A DNA stretch of 39,735 bases, taken from assembly GCA_016792585.1 (NCBI GenBank), contig JAEULB010000111.1:1-39735 (forward strand). Reading direction: 5' to 3'. The notes beneath the pieces are model-generated. The model saw only the letters and a list, made by a program, of their open reading frames with translations. It ran no database searches and was not told the DNA's origin. Each line of letters starts with the position of its first letter. The stretch's first letter is position 1. This DNA comes from Rhodospirillaceae bacterium (GTDB lineage Bacteria > Pseudomonadota > Alphaproteobacteria > SHVZ01). Below are positions 24,143 to 30,746 of this stretch, piece after piece. The translations under genes and the position numbers were made by a program.

Positions 24143-25930
24143 CTAGCTCGGGGGTTGGCCGCACCACTCGCGCCACATCTCGCGGTAGGCCCCCTCGAGC
24201 TCCCTAGCCATCCGCGCACCGTCGCAGATCGGCGAGGCCAGAAGCCTGGTGCGCAGGGTTCCCCGCAGCTCTTTGCGGCGCTCGACATCGGCGGCGAGCT
24301 CGATCGCAATCCGAACATAGTCGCGATCCGATGCGGCAGCGAGGTCATCCAAGCCGAGCGTCGCGAGGAACATGTAGCCATAACGTCCGAGCACGCGATC
24401 TCCGATCTGGGACACGACCGGAACGCCCATCAAGAGCGCCTCGAGTGTCGTCGTCGCACCGCCGTACGGGACCGTATCCAGCGCGACATCGATCTGGTCG
24501 TAGACCGCGAGGTGATCCTGGTAGGTCGACCGCCAGGGTTCGAACTCGATCCGGTTGCCGGCGATCCCGCGATCGGCGAAGCGAGCGCGGATCCTTTCGA
24601 CGACTGCCGATCCGGCCTGGACCTCCGCCTTCAGCAGCAGTCGCGACCGGGGAGCCGCAGCAAGTATCCTCGCCCACAGATCCAGCGTCCGCTCCGACAG
24701 TTTGGCGAGTTGATTCAGGCTGCCAAAGGTCACCGGTCCGTTCCGTCGCTGAGAAAGCGGCGGCGGCGGCAGCGGCAGCAGCGGTTCGCATACATAGCCG
24801 CAACTGACGCGAACGACCTTCTCGTCGAAGCAGCGGTCGGCGTCCGGCGGGACAAGAAGGTTGTCGGCCACCGCATATCCGACGGCGCGCATTCCAAACG
24901 ACCCCATCGCCATCCAATTGACCTGGACCGGAGCGGGGCGCCGGCCCAATGCGAGAAGCCGACTGCCCGCGGCAAAACCGAGAGAGTCGACAAGAACGTC
25001 GATCCGATCTTCCCGGATCAATTGCGCCAATCCGGCATCATCCAGCGATCCCGTTACCCGGAAGGTAGACGCATGAGACCGAAAAAGATCGGTGACATGA
25101 TCCTCGTCCTGCTCGAGGACATCCGAATAGCAGAAGACCTCGACCTCGCGCCGATCATGGTTTCGAAAGACCGGGAGGAGGACCATTGCGGTCGTGTGCA
25201 TGCGGAAGGCGTTGCCTGAAACGTATCCAATCCGAAGCCGTCTATCCGGCTCGCGTGACCTTTCGACGTATCCGAGCTGGTTTTCCGACGTGACGTAGCG
25301 CCTTTCGAACTCGCGCGCCAATCGCAAGGTCGTTTCGGGCGGCTCCTCGTCCAGAAGGAGGGAGATCGACACCCGTCGCGCCAGAAGACCCGGGCCGCCG
25401 TCGCCTATCGGCGACGCGTCAAGCAGCTGTCGAGCGCGCCGCGCCTCTCCGCACCGGAGGTAGATTGCCGTAAGGTTATCCACAGCGTCGGGGAAGCCGC
25501 GCTCCAAGGCGATCGCGCGCTGGAGCTCAGCGATCGCCGCATCGAAGTCCCCGGCCAAGCGAGAGGCGACGCCCTTCCCATTCCATGTCCCCGCGCTCGA
25601 CGGTGCCAGGGCCACGCTTCTCCGCAGCGCCAAGTTCGCTGCCTTCACGAGCCCCTTCTTGGCGAGGATGCCGCCGACGCTTCCGAGCAGCTCCGGGCTT
25701 CCGGATGGAAGCGACGCCGCCCTCAGTAGAACGCACGACGCTGCTTCACTGGCGCCCCCGTCGATCGCCAATGCCAGAAGCTGCCACGCCTCTATCGTGC
25801 CAGGCGCTTTTGCGAGGACGCGGCGATACCCCTGTGCCGCAATAGCAACTTCGCCTAGACGATGATGGGTCAGCGCTTCGTTCAACTCGGCGGCGGTCGC
25901 CGCATGTTCGGTGCTTTCGGGCGCCGTCAT
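24143..25930 (-). CDS. Divergent TPR-GT41 glycosyltransferase
   Basis: A 595-residue protein, TPR repeats to about residue 160 and a GT41 domain from about 230. Lys410 in FGSLNQLAKL, equivalent to the donor-binding lysine of OGT, is kept. Other sites differ from the paralogues: the LSxDFxxHP motif becomes VSGNAFRMHTT (His245, with one extra residue), the AGHTxxNR segment is SLGFAAGSR, and the DPFPFNG loop is DTVPYGG. A proline-rich stretch PLLPLPPPPL at 384-393 is unique to this copy. It is the first gene of the transferase operon and starts 54 bases from the iteron-like palindrome upstream of repA. It may use a different sugar or acceptor from its neighbours. Confidence 0.85.
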   Translation of the reverse strand: MTAPESTEHAATAAELNEALTHHRLGEVAIAAQGYRRVLAKAPGTIEAWQLLALAIDGGASEAASCVLLRAASLPSGSPELLGSVGGILAKKGLVKAANLALRRSVALAPSSAGTWNGKGVASRLAGDFDAAIAELQRAIALERGFPDAVDNLTAIYLRCGEARRARQLLDASPIGDGGPGLLARRVSISLLLDEEPPETTLRLAREFERRYVTSENQLGYVERSREPDRRLRIGYVSGNAFRMHTTAMVLLPVFRNHDRREVEVFCYSDVLEQDEDHVTDLFRSHASTFRVTGSLDDAGLAQLIREDRIDVLVDSLGFAAGSRLLALGRRPAPVQVNWMAMGSFGMRAVGYAVADNLLVPPDADRCFDEKVVRVSCGYVCEPLLPLPPPPLSQRRNGPVTFGSLNQLAKLSERTLDLWARILAAAPRSRLLLKAEVQAGSAVVERIRARFADRGIAGNRIEFEPWRSTYQDHLAVYDQIDVALDTVPYGGATTTLEALLMGVPVVSQIGDRVLGRYGYMFLATLGLDDLAAASDRDYVRIAIELAADVERRKELRGTLRTRLLASPICDGARMARELEGAYREMWREWCGQPPS

Positions 25931-25980
25931 CCGCCGAAGCCTCTATTATCAGTCGCCGATCCGACATACTCGCGAAGTGC

Positions 25981-26152
25981 CACGCTGAATCTGTGATAGG
26001 ATTCAGAATGAGGCCGTCGCTTCACAGTTGTTCCCGACATTCAAAGTCATTCACGTCACAGCAAAATCGGGCGCGCGCTGAACCTGTTGTAAGCTCACAT
26101 GCGATCCGCGCTGACCTGCTAACACGAGCGCGACTATCCACGCTGATCTGCT
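25981..26152 (+). repeat. Iteron-like direct repeats upstream of repA
   Basis: Copies read CGCTGAATCTGTG (25983-25995), CGCTGAACCTGTTG (26076-26089), CGCTGACCTGCT (26109-26120) and CGCTGATCTGCT (26141-26152). The last two agree over 14 of 16 bases when the preceding TCCRCG is included. A fifth copy on the other strand, CACAAATTCAGCG at 26259-26271, matches the first copy at 12 of 13 bases. The repeats lack coding character and are likely binding sites of the RepA protein. Confidence 0.65.
25985..26006. promoter_or_regulatory. Inverted repeat CTGAATC-N8-GATTCAG, operator candidate
   Basis: A perfect 7-bp inverted repeat with an 8-base centre. Its left half is the core of the first iteron-like copy. 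In well-studied iteron plasmids the Rep operator is an inverted repeat sharing part of the iteron, so this may be where RepA autoregulates. It lies 54 bases from the start of the minus-strand transferase operon, whose promoter it would overlap. Confidence 0.5.
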
Positions 26153-26376
26153 CCGCTGTATCCTATATATGAACCTCTTACCGATTGTAGCTTAGGGGTG
26201 CCGGGTCCGATCGAGACAGCGGCGACAGCCATCGGATTTGCTCGCCAAGACCCATCATCACAAATTCAGCGCAGGAAGATAAGGATATCGGGAATTAGGG
26301 ACCGGACCGGGAAACATCCAGGTTACATCCCTCCGACGCCCCGATAATCTCGGCTCACGAAAATAACGTTAGCGAC

Positions 26377-27354
26377 ATGGCGGAAATCCACGAACAACTG
26401 ATGCTGCGCGGCTTTGCTGCGATGCTGCGCGAGGCGTCCTCCCGGAACGCTCCGCGCTCCGACATTCGCCGTATCGAGGCCGCACACGAGATCATGTCCT
26501 CCCTCGAGGACGAGATCTCCTATCTCCATTCGGGATTCTGCCTCGCCGGCCTGCCCCACCAGAAGCCCGAGAACGACGAGGCCAGGTGGCTCCGCAGCAA
26601 CGGACGCTTCCATCTGATCATCACGCCCGGCGCCATCATGAGCGAAGGCGTCATGCGCACCGTCGGCGTCCCCTACGGTGCCAAGGCCAGGCTCATCCTG
26701 GTCTACCTGATGAGCGAGGGGGTGAAGTCGCGCAACGTCTCGCTCGGCAAGTCGATGACCGCCTGGATACGCAGCCTGGGGATTTCGGTCACCGGCGGCC
26801 CTCGAGGCAGCATCCGGGCGATCCGCGAGCAGGCACTGCGGATTTCCCGGTGTTCCTTCACCTTCCAGTGGGACGACCTGGAGGCGCAGGAATCCATCAT
26901 CCACGACCAGCATCTCGTCGAAGGCGGGCTTCACCTCTGGGCGGCCGAGGAAGGCGGTTTCTTCCCCAAGGCGATCACCTTGACGCCTCAGTTCTACGAC
27001 CATCTCCGCAATCATGCGGTTCCGCTCGACCCGCGAGCGATCGCGTACCTCAAGGCGTCTCCCCTCTGCCTTGACCTTTATGTCTGGCTGGCGCACCGCC
27101 TGCCCAGGCTGAACCGCCCGATACAGCTGCCCTGGGCCGTCCTGGCGCAGCAGTTCGGATCCGCCTACCGGACGACCGCCGCCTTCGCCTATCGGACCAA
27201 GGCCGCCCTCGCCGACGTCCTTGCGGTCTATGACGGCAGCAAGGTCGAGGTCGGTGCCAAGGGCCTCACGATCTACCCGTCGCCGCCGGCAGTCCGCAGC
27301 ACCAAGATGTTCGTCAGCAAGGCGCTGCCCGAGACACGCACTGCATCGTCCTGA
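26377..27354 (+). CDS. repA: Plasmid replication initiator RepA (PF04796 family)
   Basis: A 325-residue protein of the plasmid-encoded RepA family found on alphaproteobacterial replicons. The core block is clear: VGVPYGAKARLILVYLMSEG, then SLGKSMTAWIRSLGISVTGG and REQALRISRCSFTFQW, the order typical of the family (a winged-helix-type DNA-binding region). A second conserved block is ITLTPQFYDHLRNHAVPLDPRAIAYLKAS. The protein should bind the iterons in the adjacent region and start replication. The ATG has no strong ribosome binding site. It is the only replication, partition or transfer gene in the window; both neighbours are glycan genes, so the origin sits inside the glycosylation island. 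Confidence 0.9.
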   Translation: MAEIHEQLMLRGFAAMLREASSRNAPRSDIRRIEAAHEIMSSLEDEISYLHSGFCLAGLPHQKPENDEARWLRSNGRFHLIITPGAIMSEGVMRTVGVPYGAKARLILVYLMSEGVKSRNVSLGKSMTAWIRSLGISVTGGPRGSIRAIREQALRISRCSFTFQWDDLEAQESIIHDQHLVEGGLHLWAAEEGGFFPKAITLTPQFYDHLRNHAVPLDPRAIAYLKASPLCLDLYVWLAHRLPRLNRPIQLPWAVLAQQFGSAYRTTAAFAYRTKAALADVLAVYDGSKVEVGAKGLTIYPSPPAVRSTKMFVSKALPETRTASS

Positions 27355-27385
27355 TGCCCTGCGGCAGCCGTCAGGGGCGCCGCTG

Positions 27386-28258
27386 ATGCCATTGCCGAAG
27401 ATCCTGCTGCTGGGAGCGACCGGACTGGTCGGACGCGCCCTCCTTCGCGTCGCGGGCGCGCGAGGCATCGCGATCGTCGGAGCCGCACGAACCGGTGCTG
27501 ACATCATGGTCGACGTCACGAGAGATGAAGATTTGGCAGCGGTGATCGAACGCAGCGGCTGCGGCTTGGTCGTCAACGCGACCATGTCAGGCGGGATAGA
27601 GGCATGCCATCGCGACCCAGGCGGAACCTATCTCGTCGATGGTCGTGCCGTGCGCATTCTTACGGAACTCTGCCGGCGTCGCGGCATGCCTTTCGTGCAT
27701 CTCAGCACCGATCACTTCTTCACCGGAGACGGTGCGGCACGTCACGACGAGTCGGCCCCGGTGGTGCTCGTGAACGACTATGCCGCCGGCAAATACGCGG
27801 GCGAGCGCTTTGCGCTGACCTACCCTCGATCCCTCGTCATCCGAACGAACGTCGCCGGTCATCGCGGCTGGGCCGGGCGGCCGACCTTCGCCGAGTGGGC
27901 GGTTGCGGCGCTCGCGGGAAATCAGGAGATCACCGGGTTCTCCGACTACCATTGTTCGACCATCGACAGTGACAGCCTGGCTCACGCGATCCTCGACCTG
28001 ACTTCCGGCGGGGCAAGCGGCCTTCTCAACGTCGGCGCAACCGAGGTCGCAAGCAAATACGCCTTTCTCGATGCGCTGGCTCGACGCCTCGGTCTCCCGG
28101 ACAGGTGCCTGGTAGAGGGATCCGTCGCCGGTCTGGTGCCGAGGCGGGCCGAGAGTCTGGGACTCGATGTCTCGAAGGCCGAGGGCCTTCTCGGCAGACG
28201 CTTGCCGACGCTGGAAGAAGTCGTGGATCACCTTGCGCGAAGCATCGCCGGCGCCTAG
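27386..28258 (+). CDS. RmlD-like NAD(P)-dependent sugar-nucleotide reductase
   Basis: A 290-residue short-chain dehydrogenase of the RmlD group (dTDP-4-keto-sugar reductase type). The dinucleotide motif GATGLVG is near residue 12, LSTDHFF corresponds to the family's STDYVF, and Tyr/Lys of the YxxxK pair are in NDYAAGKYAGE. The later segment RTNVAGHRGWAGRPTFAEWAV matches the substrate-loop region. The start ATG follows an AGGGG ribosome binding site, 31 bases after the repA stop. No other dTDP-rhamnose genes (rmlA, B, C) are present, so the product need not be rhamnose; another deoxysugar is equally possible. Confidence 0.85.
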   Translation: MPLPKILLLGATGLVGRALLRVAGARGIAIVGAARTGADIMVDVTRDEDLAAVIERSGCGLVVNATMSGGIEACHRDPGGTYLVDGRAVRILTELCRRRGMPFVHLSTDHFFTGDGAARHDESAPVVLVNDYAAGKYAGERFALTYPRSLVIRTNVAGHRGWAGRPTFAEWAVAALAGNQEITGFSDYHCSTIDSDSLAHAILDLTSGGASGLLNVGATEVASKYAFLDALARRLGLPDRCLVEGSVAGLVPRRAESLGLDVSKAEGLLGRRLPTLEEVVDHLARSIAGA

Positions 28259-28288
28259 GTCGGCGATCCACATGATTGATCGGCGGAT

Positions 28289-28320
28289 AGGCAGCGCCTA
28301 TGTAGGGGCTACCGCTGCCT
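28289..28320. promoter_or_regulatory. 8-bp inverted repeat AGGCAGCG-N16-CGCTGCCT
   Basis: A perfect 8-bp inverted repeat with a 16-base centre in the 107-base gap between the RmlD-like gene and the carbamoyltransferase gene. It lacks the T-run of an intrinsic terminator. It could act as a weak hairpin or as a binding site for a dimeric regulator of the downstream gene. Confidence 0.35.
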
Positions 28321-28365
28321 GCGGGTGACCGCCGGCTGCTCGTCCTCCCGTTTGCGTGGGTACGA

Positions 28366-30066
28366 ATGAACATCCTGGGTATCGGCTTCCTGTCGGAAGC
28401 CTCAGTCGCGGTTGTCCGGGACGGACGTCTGGTCGTAGCGATCAGCGAAGAGCGTCTGAACCGCGTGAAGCTGTGGTACGGAATTCCCAGGCTGGCGATC
28501 GATCGCGCCCTGGCCCTGGCCGGGCTGACGCTGGATCAGATCGATGTCGTGGCGACCCATGGTGCGGCACCCCCCGAGCCGGATGGCGAGCCTTACAAGG
28601 CCAAGGAAGCCGCGATCCTTGCCTCGGACCTTCCCCAAGACAGGAAAGAGGACCTCATCCAGCAGCTGCGCGGACGGCTCGCGCATGAGCGGAAAGTCCT
28701 GGCCGAGCGTACGCCGGCTTACCTTCGCGAGATCGAGTCGCTTGGCCGGCCGATCATGCTCTTCGGACATCACGAGTGCCACGCGGCGACAGCTCATTAC
28801 GGTAGCGGCTGGAAGGAAAGCGACGTCCTGACCATCGACGGCTGGGGCGAGGATGGTTCCTCGTCGTTCTGGCACGGCAACGGCGTCGAGATGACCAGGC
28901 GCGGCAAGTCCCATACCTTCGACTCGGTCGGGTACTTCTACGGCAGTATCACCAAGGCGCTGGGATTCATCCCGCATCGCCACGAAGGCAAGGTGCTGGG
29001 CCTTGCCGCCTTCTGCGCAGAGCCGAAGTCTTACGGCACCATCTCCGAGATGATCGACTATGCGCCGGGTGAGTATCGGTTCGTCGGCCGTCCCGATCGC
29101 GGCTACTACGTTCCCCGCATGGAGAACCTGCCGCTGAAGCGTTTCGTCGAGGGATTCACGCGCGAGGACGTCGCAGCGGCAGCTCAGCGCCGGCTCGAGG
29201 AAGTGGTGACGTCGCTGATCCGCGATCTCGGCGGCAGCGACCGCCGCATGGCACTGGCGGGCGGCGTCTTCGCCAATGTGAAGCTCAATCAGCGCGTCGC
29301 CGAATGCTCGAACGTGGCGGAAGTGTTCGTCTATCCGAACATGGGCGACGGCGGACTCTCGGTCGGAGCCGCCTGGCTAGCGCATGTGCGCAAGACCGGA
29401 ACGTTGCCGAAGCCCCTGGATACAATGCTCCTCGGTCCGGCGCCGACGGAACAGGAGATCGGGTCGCTGCTGGCGACAAGCGGCCTCAAATATCGGAAGA
29501 GCGCTAACATCGACGACGAGGTTGCCGGTCTGCTCGCGGACGGCCAGATCGTCGCCCGATGCTCAGGCGCGATGGAATTCGGTCCCCGGGCCTTGGGAAA
29601 TCGCAGCATTCTTTACCGCGCGACCGAGCCGGACGTGAACAACTGGCTCAACAAGCGCCTGCGACGCTCGGAGTTCATGCCGTTCGCGCCGTCGGTCCTG
29701 GCCGAACGCGCTGACGAACTGTTCGAGGGCATCGACGCGGGAACGTCGCCGGCGCGTTTCATGGCGATCACGTTCGACTGCACTGCGAAGATGCGGCGGG
29801 AAGCGCCGGCGGCGGTGCATGTCGACGGAACGGCCAGGCCGCAACTGGTGTCGCCACAGGACTACCCGGCTTTTCATCGCATCCTGACCGGCTACCGGGC
29901 CCGGACCGGCCTGTCCGCCGTGATCAACACGAGCTTCAACATGCACGAGGAGCCGATCGTCTGCACCGCGGATGACGCGATGCGGGCCTTCAAGGACGGT
30001 GGCCTGCCCTATCTGGTCCTTGGCGACTTCCTGGTCGAGGGCGAGAAGGTCGACTTGCGCGGCTGA
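28366..30066 (+). CDS. Carbamoyltransferase (NodU/CmcH family)
   Basis: A 566-residue O-carbamoyltransferase that would transfer a carbamoyl group from carbamoyl phosphate to a hydroxyl, here probably of a sugar. The Kae1-like domain has the metal ligands His135 and His139 in FGHHECHAATA and Asp158 in TIDGWGEDG. The C-terminal half has CSGAMEFGPRALGNRSIL and VINTSFNMHEEPI, both highly characteristic. Near the N-terminus the family's usual G-x-x-HDAS segment reads GFLSEAS, so the His-Asp pair is replaced by Ser-Glu. The gene follows the RmlD-like gene in the same direction. Its last 58 bases overlap the convergent acyltransferase gene. Confidence 0.9.
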   Translation: MNILGIGFLSEASVAVVRDGRLVVAISEERLNRVKLWYGIPRLAIDRALALAGLTLDQIDVVATHGAAPPEPDGEPYKAKEAAILASDLPQDRKEDLIQQLRGRLAHERKVLAERTPAYLREIESLGRPIMLFGHHECHAATAHYGSGWKESDVLTIDGWGEDGSSSFWHGNGVEMTRRGKSHTFDSVGYFYGSITKALGFIPHRHEGKVLGLAAFCAEPKSYGTISEMIDYAPGEYRFVGRPDRGYYVPRMENLPLKRFVEGFTREDVAAAAQRRLEEVVTSLIRDLGGSDRRMALAGGVFANVKLNQRVAECSNVAEVFVYPNMGDGGLSVGAAWLAHVRKTGTLPKPLDTMLLGPAPTEQEIGSLLATSGLKYRKSANIDDEVAGLLADGQIVARCSGAMEFGPRALGNRSILYRATEPDVNNWLNKRLRRSEFMPFAPSVLAERADELFEGIDAGTSPARFMAITFDCTAKMRREAPAAVHVDGTARPQLVSPQDYPAFHRILTGYRARTGLSAVINTSFNMHEEPIVCTADDAMRAFKDGGLPYLVLGDFLVEGEKVDLRG

Positions 30067-30746
30067 CCCGCGCGCCCGTCGAGCCGCTCGAGAGAGGCGG
30101 GGACGTCGTCGAAAGGCAGGCCGCTAAGGTCGGTCACATCCCGCTTCCACCAGGCCGACCGCAGAAGCCGCGCGATCGTCTTCTTGTCGAAGCGATAGCG
30201 AAGGATCTTCGCCGGTGCTCCGGCGACGATCGCATAGGGCGGAACGTCCTTCGTGACGATCGCCCCGGCGCCGATCACCGCTCCGTCGCCGATCTTCACG
30301 TCCGGCATGACGACCACGTTGTTTCCGATCCAGACGTCGTTTCCGACCGTCACCTTGCCTCGGATCGCGAATCCGGCTTCGACCCGCCCGAAGTCCTTCA
30401 TGGCGTCGACGAAGGCCCACGTCCTCGAATGGAACTGGAAAAGGTGCGTGCTGAGCCAGCCGAGCGGATGCCCGCCGGCGTTGATAAGGACGTTGCTGCC
30501 GATCGAGCAGTAGGCGCCGAGCTCGGCATCATGGCAGTTGAAGAAGTCCTCAGCCGCAGTGAAGGCACCGATCGTGCAGCGACGGACCAGGCCGAAGCGG
30601 CCGAACTGCGCAGGCCCCGCCAGATGGACGGCCTCGATCAAAGCGCCGGCCCGGAGGCGGACGAGCTTCTTGTAGTGCTTGTCGGAAAGACCACGGTTCT
30701 CTGCGCGAGCGACGAAGAACGGACGGAATGTCGGGCGGGAAGTCAT
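30009..30746 (-). CDS. Hexapeptide-repeat acyltransferase (CatB/LbH type)
   Basis: A 245-residue acetyltransferase with a left-handed beta-helix. The hexapeptide pattern is visible in GKVTVGNDVWIGNNVVVMPDVKIGDGAVIGAGAIVTKDV, followed by PPYAIVAGAPAKILRYRF, the standard ending of the xenobiotic/CatB-like group. An earlier stretch has the likely catalytic His in INAGGHPLGWLSTH. The start ATG overlaps the stop of the Maf gene as ATGA, so they are co-translated. It probably O- or N-acetylates a sugar on the modified protein or its precursor. The last 20 residues are low-complexity, basic and overlap the carbamoyltransferase gene tail-to-tail by 58 bases. Confidence 0.88.
   Translation of the reverse strand: MTSRPTFRPFFVARAENRGLSDKHYKKLVRLRAGALIEAVHLAGPAQFGRFGLVRRCTIGAFTAAEDFFNCHDAELGAYCSIGSNVLINAGGHPLGWLSTHLFQFHSRTWAFVDAMKDFGRVEAGFAIRGKVTVGNDVWIGNNVVVMPDVKIGDGAVIGAGAIVTKDVPPYAIVAGAPAKILRYRFDKKTIARLLRSAWWKRDVTDLSGLPFDDVPASLERLDGRAGQPRKSTFSPSTRKSPRTR

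Larger units (their letters stand above)
25931..26376. other. Probable replication origin with iteron-like repeats
   Basis: The longest non-coding region (446 bases), visibly richer in A+T than the surrounding genes (31 of 60 bases are G or C at 26161-26220). It lies between divergent genes, directly upstream of repA. Four direct copies of a CGCTGA(A)YCTG element occur at 25983, 26076, 26109 and 26141, and one inverted copy at 26259-26271. Spacing of the last three direct copies is 33 and 32 bases, about three helical turns. A DnaA-box-like CTATCCACG is at 26134-26142, and an AT-rich segment with TATATAT follows at 26164-26170. These are the parts of an iteron plasmid origin. Promoters for repA and for the minus-strand transferase operon must also lie here; GATAAT at 26343-26348 is a weak -10 candidate. 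Confidence 0.7.
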
